Shown here in pieces: positions 1 through 11,539 of a DNA stretch of 64,000 nt. Every line of letters starts with the position of its first letter. The stretch's first letter is position 1. Both the position numbers and the translations under genes were made by a program. This DNA comes from Arctopsyche grandis. Taxonomy: Eukaryota; Arthropoda; Insecta; Trichoptera; Hydropsychidae. Under the pieces are notes generated by a model that worked only from the letters and a program-made list of their open reading frames with translations, had not been told where the DNA came from and ran no database searches. The stretch is taken from positions 31,451,206-31,515,205 of the forward strand of contig NC_135360.1 of the NCBI RefSeq assembly GCF_051622035.1, read 5' to 3'.

Positions 1-840
1 AATTTCTTAAATTGTTTAAGAAGATTCGTAGCCAGACGTGGCAGGCCCAATACGATATATTCCGACAATGCTACTAATTTTGTCGGTGCAAGTCGTGAAC
101 TCGTTAATTTAGTAAAATTAATTTACGAACGTCCTCATGAGGAGAAGCTACTACGGTATGTAGCCTCCGAAGGGATTCGTTGGAAGTTTAACCCGCCAAG
201 GGCGCCTCACATGGGAGGGCTGTGGGAAGCAGCGGTTAAATCCATGAAGATTCATTTAAACAAGGTGTTAAAGGCCACCACCTTAAATTTCGAATCATTT
301 TGTACGGTATTGACTCAAATAGAAGCTTGCATGAATTCCCGTCCTCTTAGTCCCTTGTCTTCGGATCCACTAGACCTTTTACCCCTCACACCTGGACATT
401 TCTTAATTGGCAGATCCTTACTCGCTCTTCCAATGGAGGTTAAATATAACACTAATGTCCATGCCAATCTGCTTCAGATACAATTGACCACAGCAGCATT
501 TTGGAAACGTTGGTCGGCGGAATATTTACATTCTTTGCAGTTACGACACAAATGGAAGAAGGACTCGAGCAACAATCTGAGTGTGGGTCAAATGGTCCTG
601 TTAAAGGAGGAACACATGCTGCCAACCCGATGGGTCTTGGGTCGAGTCACTAAATTGTATCCCGGACCAGATGGCAGAGTTCGAGTCGTCGACGTCTTTA
701 CTGCCAGCGGAGAGTTTCGTCGGTCCAGTCATCTAGTGGCGCCATTGCCGATTCTACCACAAGGACCACTTGACAGGAAGGAAGATCAGCAAGAGGGAGG
801 AGAAACAGCAGCTTCAATTCCGTCAACTTCGGTAGCTTAG
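1..840 (+). CDS. BEL/Pao retrotransposon pol, integrase C-terminal part (partial, 5' end outside window)
   Basis: An open frame runs from base 1 to the stop at 838-840 (279 codons visible); the first internal Met is at 211, but the frame is clearly open upstream, so that Met is not the true start. Visible residues 20-30 read YSDNATNFVGA and 65-76 read PPRAPHMGGLWE, which fit the second Asp and the catalytic Glu of a DDE integrase core. They are followed by the region typical of BEL/Pao integrases (RPLSPLSSDP, LTPGHFLIGR, W-KRWS-EYL, VLLKEE-PTRW-LGRV). In the family, this enzyme inserts the cDNA copy into the host genome. No stop or frameshift is seen in the visible part, so the copy may be young. 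Gag, protease and reverse transcriptase would lie before the window. Confidence 0.93.
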   Translation, partial: NFLNCLRRFVARRGRPNTIYSDNATNFVGASRELVNLVKLIYERPHEEKLLRYVASEGIRWKFNPPRAPHMGGLWEAAVKSMKIHLNKVLKATTLNFESFCTVLTQIEACMNSRPLSPLSSDPLDLLPLTPGHFLIGRSLLALPMEVKYNTNVHANLLQIQLTTAAFWKRWSAEYLHSLQLRHKWKKDSSNNLSVGQMVLLKEEHMLPTRWVLGRVTKLYPGPDGRVRVVDVFTASGEFRRSSHLVAPLPILPQGPLDRKEDQQEGGETAASIPSTSVA

Positions 841-2107
841 TTTAACCCGAAGACACTACCCCCAACTCATATTACTTATTAGATGTAATCATGAGTTTAA
901 ATCATTCAATGTTAATAGTAGTACTCCGTAATTCACTTTAATTGTGTTGTGTGTATAATTTAAGCTATTTTCATTTTAACATTCGGCAGTATATATCTCC
1001 GAATTTAATCTAATCATTTTGTCTTTATAATATAAGACTTGTCTCATGTCATCACTCGGAAGGATTATATCCGAGTTTAAAATAAACTGTTTAAATTTGA
1101 CAGTTAAAATTAGATTCATGATTTGTTAATGTTAGTCTCCAAGCCACACTTAATGGAGCATCTTAAATTATTTCATGTCTACTTAATTATAACCTGCCGG
1201 GAGTCATCCGCAGGTCTTATGTTTCTTGTTATGAAAACATAAGTTAACTCTTACTGTTTATAGTATTTATGTGAATCATAGAATAAGTAAATATTATAAT
1301 ACTGAACATTTCGATGTTTAACGTAGAGACATCTATAATCATAGTTCGCCTTCATTTCCTGCTTGTAGGAATGAATGAATGACTTTCCAATTTACTTTTA
1401 ATTTAGCAATGTTTGTGCTACTTGTTGATGAAATCAAGTTAACTTAGGAGCATTACACTCACTAATTAAGTTTAGTTGATCGGTAATAACTGATCTGTCT
1501 TGACAACTGTAACAGTGTCAACATTGTATTGTCTAAGTTAACATCAAGATGAGGAATGCTTAAGTTTTAAACCATATACAGTCCACTCTCTCTTCTTTAA
1601 AGTAAACTTATCTTGTAATGCTTATTCACAGCTTCAAAGGAGATTTCAAAAATTTTAATGTAAATAGAAACAACATTCACCAGAGGTATACCTATAAGTT
1701 GAAATATTACTGAACCAATAAATTGATTTTATCCTCACACTGGATGAGGCAAAGGTTTCATTATTCACCCTCTAGTTAATTATTTTAAGAGCTATGATTT
1801 ATTGTAAACGACTCGTCAGTAATGCTGTAACTCTGTAGAATAACTGTATTGTTCAACAGTTTTCCTATGTGGGACTATGTTCCGACTTTTGTAATGACGT
1901 GTGGCAAACAGTCTTATTAACTGATTGTCGATTGGCATTATTGACGAGTTGGCATTAGTGTCGGCCCAAGCGGAAATACGCGACGGTCGACAGAGTTCGA
2001 GCAGACGGCGTACGGACAACTTGTGTTCCGTACGCTCCGCTGAACCACCACGTGCAAATTTTACATTTCAATAAACTACATCAAACCATTATCGAAGTCT
2101 TTTCCAA
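841..2107 (+). mobile_element. 3' untranslated region and probable 3' LTR of the BEL/Pao element
   Basis: This stretch directly follows the pol stop and has no coding potential. It is AT-rich at first, then GC-richer around 1930-2050, and has AATAAA-type signals near 1711 and 2070. A GC-richer promoter-like part followed by a polyadenylation signal fits an LTR. I could not locate the exact ends: the matching 5' LTR is outside the window and no TG...CA pair is decisive. The right limit is set by the MITE target duplication that begins at 2110. Confidence 0.4.
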
Positions 2108-2109
2108 TA

Positions 2110-2258
2110 CTCATTACTAGACACCGGATAGTCACAGTGCTATTCAATGTTCCATTGTTGTAAATCATTTGTAAAAAAGGTTCGGCAAACCTTTAACAAT
2201 GCATTTACAACCTTTGAACAATACGCGGCACCTTCTGGGTCTGGTGACTACTCATTAC
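2110..2258. mobile_element. hAT-type MITE, copy 1, with 8-bp target duplication
   Basis: The element is 2118-2250 (133 bp). It begins TAGACACCGGATAG, ends GGTGACTA, and is flanked on both sides by CTCATTAC (2110-2117 and 2251-2258). The centre holds the paired motifs AAAGGTTCGGCAAACCTTT and TTGTAAAT/ATTTACAA. An 8-bp duplication and short TA-G-type terminal inverted repeats are hallmarks of the hAT superfamily. It has no coding capacity, so it would depend on a transposase elsewhere. The flanks resemble the 630-bp repeat family seen at 8.8 and 62.4 kb. Confidence 0.8.
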
Positions 2259-2261
2259 TTT

Positions 2262-2368
2262 CGGTGAAAAAAACGTTCGGCGAACCTTTAACAATGCAAT
2301 GAACAATACACAGCAACCTCTGGGTCCGTTTTTTTCAAGACGGCACCTTGGTTATCCGGCTTTTACTC
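2262..2368 (-). mobile_element. hAT-type MITE, copy 2, truncated
   Basis: This is a partial copy of the same family, inverted relative to the copy at 14205-14363. Shared blocks include CGTTCGGCGAACCTTTAACA, CTCTGGGTCCG and CAAGACGGCACCTTGGTTAT. It lies directly beside copy 1 with only a few bases between. One end is missing, so no target duplication can be shown. Confidence 0.65.
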
Positions 2369-2610
2369 GTAATTCTACCGATTACCTTTATTCGTAATTC
2401 CTAGGAAATATTAACGCATTATTGAATTCGAAAGCATTCATAAAAACATCAAAACAGTCAAAAATATTATATTCCAACTGAACGTTTATTTATTTGCGCT
2501 TGAATTGTATTCAAATATGAATTACCTAAAACGCCAGTTGTACTATATTACAACTAAAAATACACTTCCACTGTATCATACATATACATATACTAATAAG
2601 ACAGTGGAAG
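2369..2610 (+). repeat. Fragment of the 630-bp TIR repeat family
   Basis: Similar to 9130-9412 and 62765-62995: TTACCTTTATTCGTAAT, then AAAGCATTCATAAAAACATC, AAATATGAATTACCTAAAAC and CAACTAAAAATACACTTC in the same order. The left part is cut by the MITEs at 2118-2368. No coding potential. Confidence 0.6.
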
Positions 2611-2644
2611 TAAAATTAATTAGAAATTATATATGTACATGCCA

Positions 2645-2762
2645 GTGACTACGCATGGATGTAAAATATGGGCTAAAAGAGTATATAACGCTGTATGCTC
2701 GGCATGAAGTTGAGATGGAAAAGGGTGTTGAAGAAGCCTTCCTACAGCAGTGGATGATGAAA
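2645..2762 (+). pseudogene. RTE-type LINE 3' remnant
   Basis: Short degraded match to the extreme 3' end of the RTE element at 3148-4779, plus orientation here: GAAGAAGCCTTCCTACAGCA and GTGGATGATGA correspond to the codons for EAFIQQWM. Too decayed to code. The next 370 bases (2763-3139) are AT-rich with nothing I recognise. Confidence 0.45.
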
Positions 2763-3139
2763 TATGATGATGACATATATAAATATGGAATGGTTGTATT
2801 CGATTAGAGACATTTTGGAATAAGTTGAAGGACGAGTGTTCGGGTTAGTCAAAGTGACAACTGGGTTAGTCAAAGTAGACGCAAGAACGAAAGACAAATG
2901 ACCGTAAACTATAATATTTGGGCGATAGTCATCTACATGTGTATATATGTATGTATGTATCAGACTTAAAAACCTTTTTAAGCACTTCAAAATAAATACG
3001 TGCTTAAATTTATAATGTGAACAAAATATAATTTTATTAAATAAATCGTTAAAAATATTTGATCTGTTATTATGTCACCTAATTATTGAGTTTGCATCCA
3101 ATTAACTGTGTCCGAGAGTGATTCATTATACGACGTCAC

Positions 3140-4787
3140 ATCTACTTCATCATCATCATCATTTACAGCCATTCGCCATCCACTGCTGGATGAAGGCCTC
3201 TCCAACACGCTTCCACTCGTCTCTGTTTTGCGCAACACTCATCCATCTCATTCCGCACATTTTCCTAATTTCGTTCACCCATCTTCCTTGCGGTCTTCCT
3301 TTTACTCTTTTGCCTTCTCTCGGGTACCATTCAAGCACTTTTTTTGTCCACCTTTCGTCCATCCTCTTAGCTACGTGACCCGCCCATTGCCATTTCAATC
3401 TCTTCCCTCTATCCACTATGTCCACTACCCTTGTCATACTTCTCACTCACGTGTTCCGCTTTCACTATGTCCACTACCCTTGTCATACTTGTCTTTCCTC
3501 GTTATGCCAAGCATACAGCGTTCCATACTTCTTTGAGTGCATTGGATTTTATTTAGCATCTTGGCGTTCAGTGTCCAAGTTTCACATCCATACGTCATCA
3601 CTGGCAAAATGCATTGATCAAAGATCCTTTTTTTCAGGCAGAGTGGCATTTTTTATTTAAAAACAGCATTCATCCGTCCAAATGCACTCCATCCTAATTT
3701 CATATGTCTCTTTATCTCTTCATCTTTACTACCAGACATGTCAATTATTTGACCTAAATATAAATAATTATTTACTACTTCTACTGGTTTATCATCTAAG
3801 GGGATGCTATCAGGCATGCAATAACTATTGAACATTAGTTTAGTCTTATCTACGTTAATTTTTAATCCTACTTTTCTACTTTCCCTGTCCAGCTGTGTTA
3901 GTCTGATAAGTAGGTCAGCTGAATCACGAGCTACTAAAACTATATCGTCTGCGAACCGAAGGTGACTCAAGAAGCGACCATTGATGCTTACTCCGGCTGT
4001 ATCCCAATCCAAGTTCCTGAAAACTCCCTCAAACACCGCATTGAATAACTTGGGCGAGATTGTATCTCCTTGTCTTACTCCTTTTCCTATGCTAAATCTA
4101 TCTGTACCTGAAAAAATTTTAACCGAAGCTGTGGCATTCTTATATATTGCAGCTAACAGTCCCACATAGGGTTCCGGCACTCCCTGTGTTTGTAGAGCGT
4201 TAAGTACTGCATTATGACTAACTGTATCGAAGGCTTTCTCATAATCGACGAAACCTAGGCACAATAGCCGTTGATATTCGTTGGCGCACTCGATTAGTTA
4301 GCCAACTACTTGGAGGTGGTCCATTGTGCTGAAATTTGCCCTAAACCCTGCCTGCTCTATAGGTTGGTTCTCGTCGAGGATATTCTTCAGCCTTTCTGTA
4401 ATAACCTTCGTGAAGAGCTTGTAGACCGCTGAAAGTAAACTAATGGGTCGGTAGTTCTTGATATCACTTTTGTCGCCTTTTTTGGGTATTAAAATGATAG
4501 TTGCGTTATTTCATCCTTCTGGTATAGCTTGGTTCTGGATGCATTTGCTGAAAAGCCTAGCTAATATATTAATAAGGGGGGGGGGCGCCACATTTTAGTA
4601 AGTCAATGGGAATATTATCTTCCCCTGGGGTTTTACCGTTCTTTGCAGTTTTTAGCGCGGTCTCTACTTCGCTAGGCAATACTGCAGGAACCCTTAGGCC
4701 GTGGGTCGATTCCGGAGCGATTACGATTCCTTTACGTTTCTCGTAAAGTTTTGCATAGAACGTATAAACTCTGTCTATGATCTACTT
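3140..4787 (-). mobile_element. RTE-clade non-LTR retrotransposon, 5'-truncated, broken
   Basis: The minus strand encodes reverse transcriptase in pieces. A frame entering near 4779 carries KTPGEDNIPIDLLKCG. The piece at 4264-3653 carries LGFVDYEKAFDTVSHN, KGVRQGDTISPKLFNAVFEG and RFADDIVLVA (the FADD catalytic site). Pieces at 3649-3443 and 3446-3159 carry TYGCETWTLN, KWQWAGHVAKRMD and EAFIQQWM. An in-frame TAA just upstream of the FADD piece and at least two frame changes make it dead. The 3' tail is a short (ATG)n run at 3148-3160 read in minus orientation. ATCTACTT occurs at 3140-3147 and 4780-4787 and is a likely 8-bp target duplication. The 5' endonuclease is missing. Confidence 0.88.
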
Positions 4788-5374
4788 ATATAATACTATA
4801 TTATATTACAACACAACTATGTATTCGCTATTAAAGTCAACACTTGACTTTCATAAACAAAGCACTATAAAGTGGTGGGATGAGAACTTGAAAAACTACA
4901 AAGAATAATAAAAATTTTCAATCGAGCTTTATAATCGCAATTCTTTTTTGCATAAAAACTAATTGAAACAACGTTATGAAATGCGAAATTGTGTTATCGG
5001 CAGCTGTCACATAACTTGATGGGAATATGTGGTATGGGGGAGAGGATGCGTGTGCATTCAATTATGCAACTTGTGGCAAAAGCACACGTTTCTGCTGTAT
5101 TTATAGATAGCTAAATCTATCAACGCTATTATGACAAGAATAGTATTGGATAAATTGATGCATTCCGATACACATATTCAATACGTCTATAAAATACAAT
5201 ATTGAAAGAACAAAAAAAAAACAAAAAAACAACATAAATAAATAAATGACTACTCCAAAAGTTGCAAAGATGACTGTCACCCATTTGTTTCTCACCCAGA
5301 TGACTATCGTCCATTTTGAATCGCTCACGTATTAACACTTTATATACATTTATTTTATTTTATTTTCCATAAAT
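4788..5374. other. AT-rich spacer, nothing recognised
   Basis: No coding frame with protein-like composition, no repeat seen elsewhere in the window. The short open frames here are simple T/A-rich runs. Confidence 0.5.
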
Positions 5375-5377
5375 ATA

Positions 5378-5560
5378 TACCAGGAAAGCCTAACAGGTAA
5401 ATCCCAATGCGCCTTCCTAGACAATTGATTACAAATTGTTGAAAAAGTACTTCAAATCCGAGAGACTTGTGTCTTGTAGGGTACGTCGTAGCATCGCTCG
5501 CTATGAAATTGTTCGTAGCGAGCAACTTATTGGCCAATAAATCGCTCTACATTTAATACA
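5378..5560 (-). repeat. SINE 3' part (shared superfamily), truncated
   Basis: Contains the tail block found in the other SINE copies, read on the plus strand as ACCAGGAAAGCCTAACAGG then AATGCGCCTTCCTAG and CAATTGATTACAAA. The two outer arms can pair as a stem. The tRNA-like head and core are missing, and the bases after about 5450 are not shared with other copies. Confidence 0.5.
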
Positions 5561-5599
5561 CAGTCTTTCGAATAAAACGCATTCACCTTCATTAATATC

Positions 5600-6200
5600 G
5601 AACAGATGAATTTTTAAAGGGTGACCATTAAAATTGGAAAAAACCCAAAAGGGAAAGGGGAAGAATCGATGTGTCGACATCGGCGTCGGAGCGGCGTAAT
5701 CTTTTCCATAATAATTTCCCGCCTACCTATGATGGGGTAACATAAAAGCTGATCATTTTCGCCATTGGAAAGAGTCTCCCCGTTTTCTCGAATCCCGTAT
5801 TTGCGTAATAGGATTCATTTTGCCGGCCACGGTTTTCGAGGGTCCGTGTCTCCCAGCCCTATTCCCTATTTCCAACTTCGGCACGACCAACCGCCCACCC
5901 GCCCACTCACTCACCGGGAGAGGGTTTAGGGTGGACGGACGTGGAGGGAGGGGGTTGTGAAAGGACTCCCCGTATTCCTGTAACAGTTATGGAGGGGAGC
6001 TCGAGTTACTGTATCGGCTCGGAACCCAATATGGTGTTTGCGAGTGGGTATGGGGTGTCCTCCCCCATGCACATTTGTCTAACCGAAAACCGCAAGGTTA
6101 TTTACACTCGGACTGGCCGACTAATATTTCCGACATTTTTCCTGATAAATCAATAGTCTGCTTGTTATCAATTGACGTCGCATTTATGGGCTGGATACCG
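5600..6200. other. GC-richer single-copy stretch, no gene recognised
   Basis: Base composition is clearly above the surroundings from about 5640 to 6080 (for example GACATCGGCGTCGGAGCGGC, CCGCCCACCCGCCCACTCAC). It has no similarity to any repeat in the window. The one moderate frame (5941-6156 plus) shows no recognisable domain. It could be a regulatory region or an exon fragment of a gene lying outside, but the sequence does not decide. Confidence 0.35.
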
Positions 6201-6220
6201 ATCTGATTGTATTAATGGCG

Positions 6221-6390
6221 TGACGTGGGAACACGAGAGAGAGAGAGTATCCGCTGTCTTAGTGCATTCGGGGGTGAACAAAAGAGACCCCGGATTAAGC
6301 TAATGGGACTCAGTGAGTGCCCGAACAAAGGATACGTGCCTAGACAATAGACACACTAAAAGATCGGGGAAGGTGTCTATATCAAATTTG
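6221..6390 (+). mobile_element. LTR-like repeat fragment
   Basis: Matches the left part of the repeat at 7081-7412: ACGTGGGAACACGAGAGA, GTATCCGCTGTCT, GGGGGTGAACAA, GAGACCCC and CCTAGACAA. The right half, with the TATA-like and AATAAA motifs, is absent. Bases 6391-7080 are AT-rich with nothing recognised. Confidence 0.5.
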
Positions 6391-7080
6391 TATCAATATC
6401 CTACCTCTTAGTTTCTCACAAATTTGAGTCATTATCTTCTAGAATTTGTTGAATCTTATAAAAATTCTACCTACATACATAATGTATATCTCGCAAATTT
6501 GCCGTTTCAAAAAGTTTTGTTGATTGTCCACAGATGTCTCTATTTCAGGGGTCCTAAACCAGTTTGGGAAATGAGCCGATTCAGAGTTTTGAAATGTATG
6601 GAGGGCCGGATGAAAAAAAATCTTATTAGAATCCAATTCTAACAAATTTGCATCTATGTTTTATAAACATACATACATTTAAAAAAAAAATGTATTTTTT
6701 CTTTTGCATATTTGTATACATATGTATATGTACATAGTGTAAACACGGATTTTATACTTAAATTATGCCCACATGCTTATGTATGTATGTATGTATGTAC
6801 ACATTTGCTGTAACTATGTACAAATTTGAAAAGGAAGGTCGATAGCTATTAATAATTGATTCAAATTATTACTTTTGTTTATTTTATTATTTTTACATAC
6901 AAATGCATATGTACTCATAATACAAGAAAATTATTGATGGAACAAGAATATGTTATGATTTTAGTTAGTGTGATGTTTGCGCTTGTTCTGAGCAACTAAT
7001 TTTTATGACGTCTGGTCTCAAATTTGACGTTCCGATTTGTAAAATAAATTCCACATGCCTATCGGTTTTTTTTAGTACTC

Positions 7081-7412
7081 TAACGTGGGAACACGAGAGA
7101 AAGTATCCGCTGTCTAATTGCATTTGGGGGGTGAACAATGGAGACCCCCGAATTGGCCTAACGGGACTAGTACCCGCTAGAATTTTCAGAACCGGGACGA
7201 GGGAGTGAGACTTTACGTGTCTAGACAAAAGATACATAAATGGATCGGGAAAGCTGTGGTGAGCAACTTATCCTTTATAAGGAGGTACATAAGCCATATC
7301 AGATTATTCTGAAGCGAGCGCTGGCTACGTGTGGACTTCCTGAATCATTCAATAAATGCTGTGAAGCGACTTTGGCCTTTCATTTGGATCCTGAACTCAC
7401 CCCTACGCAACA
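7081..7412 (+). mobile_element. Probable solo LTR
   Basis: A 330-bp unit shared with 6221-6390 and, inverted, with 25785-25980 and 26041-26300. It contains a TATA-like CCTTTATAAGGAGG at about 7270, then ATTCAATAAATGCTGTGAAG (AATAAA signal) and ends CCCCTACGCAACA. That order of promoter, polyadenylation signal and terminal CA is what an LTR would show. No internal retroelement coding sequence adjoins any copy, hence solo. The left end and target duplication are not resolved. Confidence 0.5.
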
Positions 7413-8744
7413 ATAGTTGAAATTTAATCGATTGCGATTGTTCAAGTATACTTTCATTTTTACCCAATTTGATGTAACTCACCCCTCTTTCAATTACTAT
7501 ACATACGTATACAGAAAAACTTTCAACTTATTATATAATTTGTCCAAGATTAATCTCTGCGATCATATCTCGGCGATTCGTTCCAATTTGAGACACTTGT
7601 TTGCAAATAAATAAAGTTCCTGCACAAAGCTCCCAACTTCCGGTTTATGTTAGCGTTCGGGATAAGCGGTTTACGTCCCGCAAATTGGATTAAATCCGGT
7701 TAATTGAGAACGGCTCCACAGGTTGCGTAAGAATCCACAATGTATCGACTTGAAATAAACAAAAGAGATTCTCAAAAAGAACGCGTGCCAAATTCGCAGT
7801 TGCCCAAGACAAACAAACAAACACTTGATTTATTAACAACGTCCGTTCTAACCGCTCTACTGTTGTCTGTAAATATTATGTCTCGCAAAAAAAAAAGCAA
7901 CTAAAACTACGGGAGGCCTGGCCTGTCTTCACTTGCAATGTATCCATTGGTTCCATGAAGTAATTGTTCGCAAAATGAACATGATCATGTGAAGTGATTA
8001 TAGCGTGAAGACAGTATCGGTATACGAGACGTCAAAGTCACATCAAAAAGCTCAATAGAAGCCATAAAAGCTAAATAGAACGTATACGATTGGACTATGA
8101 AGTGGGTGGTCTGTTTCCCACCTTCTCGTTTCCTATACAAAACGAAAAAAAAAATAAAACATTATTATATTTTATTATTGAATAGTCAATTATTATAAAT
8201 TATATTCATTTCCTTCTTTAAATCAATGGGTAATAAATTCAAACACAAAAAGACGATTTTACATTAAGTGGGATCATTTTTTTTTAATACAATTTAAACA
8301 AGCGAAACATTTCATACACTGTAATTAAATAGTATAATTACATAGATATATGTAGATAAAATCATATGAAACACATTTAAGTCAAAACTATCTATTGGAA
8401 AAATACACACTTTTATAATAGACTAATTGATTTTGTATTCAAGATTTATTTTATTCAGTATATCGTTGACTCAAAAAGTATATACAGACAGAAAGTTGCA
8501 ATACACTTAGAAAAAAATCACATTTTCAAGTTTCGTAGCATTTTTTCGGATTAGTAATTGGATAAAAAAAAACTTCTTTATACTATTTGAACACATAATT
8601 TTGCTCATTGTATCACAAGTAAGCTTACTAAACAACAAAAGGAGGGGTTTGACTATTCAGAGAGAGAGAGAGAGAGAGAGAGAAAAAATAGAGATTGCAT
8701 TACAATTCACAACTTTGGTCGTACAGAAAGTAAAATAATGTGAA
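7413..8744. other. AT-rich spacer with a (GA)n microsatellite
   Basis: A GA dinucleotide run lies at about 8661-8684. Nothing else is recognised: there is no protein-like frame and no clear match to other repeats here. Confidence 0.5.
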
Positions 8745-8782
8745 ACAATCTAGTGTATTGCAACTTTCTATACATGCACTGT

Positions 8783-9412
8783 ATGTTACAGTTGAAGTGT
8801 ATCTTCTAGTTGTAATATATGTATATTCACTAGTTGGAATATATTTCATCGAACCTTGTACCAACTGCCGTTATAGTTGAAGAATTTTTCACACTTGTAA
8901 TATGTATATTATTATTTTGACTAGTTTGAATATATTCCGTCAAATCCACTTACGTTGATTCATATGTCGAATTATATACATTTAAACTGGGGCAAAAATA
9001 TATAACAACTGAAAATACAGTTCAACTAAGTTGGCACCGGGTTAAATGGAGTAACTCGACTAGTAAATTGACTTGGAAAGTCAAATTTTTGTTTTGAACA
9101 CATTCTTAGAGCTATCGTAATACGATACTCATTACCTTTATTCGTAATATCTAGTAAATATTAATTATTCATTAAATATAAATTATTAATTAGGATTATT
9201 GAATTCTAAAGCATATGTAAAAAACATCAGAGCTGTCAAAATTCAACTGTTATATTAAAAAACTGGGTGAAATTGTTAAAAGTGTATTTGCACTTGTAGA
9301 TATATGTACATATATAATTCACTAGTTGAATTCGCTAGTTGTGAATAGAATATGAATGACCTAAAACGCCACTTGGAATACATTACAACTGAAAACACAC
9401 TTCGATTTTAAA
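8783..9412 (+). mobile_element. 630-bp TIR repeat, complete-looking copy
   Basis: The left end reads TATGTTACAGTTGAAGTGTA and the right end is an inverted, diverged version (CATTACAACTGAAAACACAC). The interior is peppered with short inverted motifs of the type CAACTAG, TTGTAATATAT and TTGACTAGTTTGAATATATT. Related copies are at 2369-2610, 38152-39095 and 62411-63000. The length, terminal inverted repeats and lack of coding sequence fit a non-autonomous DNA transposon. Target duplication not determined. Confidence 0.6.
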
Positions 9413-9544
9413 ATATACATATACATAAATTGTTTTAGGGAGTGAATTTCAAGGGTGTGGTATATTTTTGCTACTAAGCTAAAGCAGGATATTTCCGTTT
9501 AATCTACAATATAGATTATATACATACATGTATATTCACTCCTC

Positions 9545-9559
9545 CCCCCCCCCCCCCCC
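9545..9559 (+). repeat. Poly-C run
   Basis: An uninterrupted run of about 15 C, in otherwise AT-rich DNA. Sequencing or assembly length errors are common in such runs. Confidence 0.8.
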
Positions 9560-10059
9560 AATGTGTATGAAAATGGGAGTAAACTTAAATTTTCATCGAT
9601 TATTGTATTTACATCGGTTATAAGCACACCCAAAAGTGCGGTGCGGGACGTACTTGTGTTTCTAACTATGACGGGCGTATATTTATGTCATTATTAATTC
9701 GACATATTATAAGTCACTAATACAGTTATAATGTACAGGTAATTGTTGTCTATACGTTTAAGACCAGCTCAGTATATATAATATATATTTTTTTAAATAC
9801 ACCTTCGTGAAATGAAAATAGTACTGAAAATCATAAACTTGTATATATTTGCTTATGACTGAACGAATATCTTAAATATAATATAATACAGTAGTTAATA
9901 TGAATTCATTACATTAAAGAGGCGTTATTAAATTTAACTACATTACTAATGTAGTTTTGGTTTAATGGTAAATTATAAACGTTCTATAATAATGATAAAG
10001 TTAAGCCGTTCAGTATACGTAAATGTATACATAATAAAATATATAGACATATGCATGTA

Positions 10060-10325
10060 TCATGGTAAGAACAGTCAAAAGTGTGGCACGGAACGCGTTC
10101 GTGGAGTCTAGCAGTGATAAGCGTGTCTTCGTGTCATAGTTAATTCGTACGATCTTATTATCTCGACAAGTTTCTCCTACATTTTCTCAAATATTGGAAT
10201 CATCGTTATAGATCACTGTAAAATCTATGTCAAGGCAAGGAGAAAATATCACTAAAAACACTCCAGGTGTGTTTTGCCCTGTACGGATAAGGCGTGCTGG
10301 CGTTTTTTTTATATGTACAAAACTA
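10060..10325 (+). repeat. Unclassified dispersed repeat, copy also at 49480-49720
   Basis: Shared blocks with 49510-49720 include AAGTTTCTCCTACATTT against AAGTTTTTCCTACATTT, then AAATATGGGAATCACCGTTA-like sequence and AACACTC...GGTGTGTTTTG. Only two copies in the window. A shorter related piece with AAAAGTGCGG occurs near 9630. No coding potential seen. Confidence 0.45.
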
Positions 10326-10937
10326 TCTGTATCCTTTGAAGGACGGAGCGTCGAGATCGAACGTTTCCTGAACCGGAATCGAGTAAAACCCCAGTATTTT
10401 TTAATCAAAATACAGCTTTTCTCAATACAAATGGGTTCAATATATATCTTATTAATCATTTTATACATCAATATAAAAAAAAATGTTAGTCCTATAGCAT
10501 GTTTTTGACTATTTTTGTATTAAATAATAACGACAAGTATCGACATGCAAACGCACATAGGTAAGGCAAACAGGTGACTGCATGACTCAATGGCCACGCG
10601 CCAAAAGTGACGAAAACAACAGCTTACTAAAATATAGCTGTCTCTTTCTCTCGCATTGATTTATCGATCAACAAGAATATGCAAGCGAACAGTCGAAAAC
10701 ATGACTTATCGCAACCGCCTTTAAACCATACTTTGGATCGTAGAAATGGATAAATGTATTTATTTATGATATACCCCTTTTCTAAATCATACAAAATCTA
10801 TTAAAATAAATTTCATGTAGTTCATTCTAGGAATACAAGAAATATAGGGTGTATAGCTTTGAAAATCACATAGCTATTACGAAAAACGTAAGAATTGGGG
10901 CACTTACATACCCCACTTCGGTGAGGGAGGGTTAAAA
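10326..10937 (-). repeat. Unclassified 600-bp repeat family E, copy 1
   Basis: Inverted copy of 45555-46158 and of 47205-48347. One end carries GGGGCACTTACATACCCC and CTCACCGAAGTGGGG-type sequence (GGTGAGGGAGGGTTAA at 10920-10935). The other end carries CCTTTGAAGGACGGAGCGTC. No terminal inverted repeat and no coding frame longer than chance is shared by the copies. The class is unknown. Confidence 0.55.
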
Positions 10938-11539
10938 AAACACGTGCCTTAAAAAAATTCGCATGTATGCGAAATTTTATGAAAATCAAGTGACTAGAAG
11001 TGGGCTACATATAATATATACGTACATATGTTGTATAAAATTTTTTTAAGGTCAAACCCACATTAGTCTTTTCCAGCAGAACCGAAAGACAATAATATTA
11101 ATTAAAGGTGAATTTTAAGTCATTAAAAATTAAACGAAGATTATGTGCTATTAATTAAAATTATAATACAGGCATTAAAACAATAAGGAAAACCCATGGC
11201 GCTAATTAAGCTCGTAAACGAAGATTATACCGTCACTTATTGTATTTAAAGATGAAAAAATAAAATAAATATATAATATTGTAGCCGTTTGGGTTCGGTC
11301 ATCGGCCAGGGGCAATAAACCTGAGGCTTGTGCAATTATCTACGCTACGAAAAAAAAATGTATATTTGAATCAAAGAAGCCGTCGATTATTATAATTAAA
11401 CTTATGTTGTGCCGTTTATATTTCAACAGAATCGATATATGAATTAACTTATAAATGACCGATAGAAGTTTTATTCTTGAATATACATAATTTAATGTTA
11501 AATATTATATAATATTTACATGTATGTACATACATATAT

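Noticed and set aside
3108..3660. Plus-strand frames over the RTE element
   Set aside because: They are shadows of the minus-strand reverse transcriptase.
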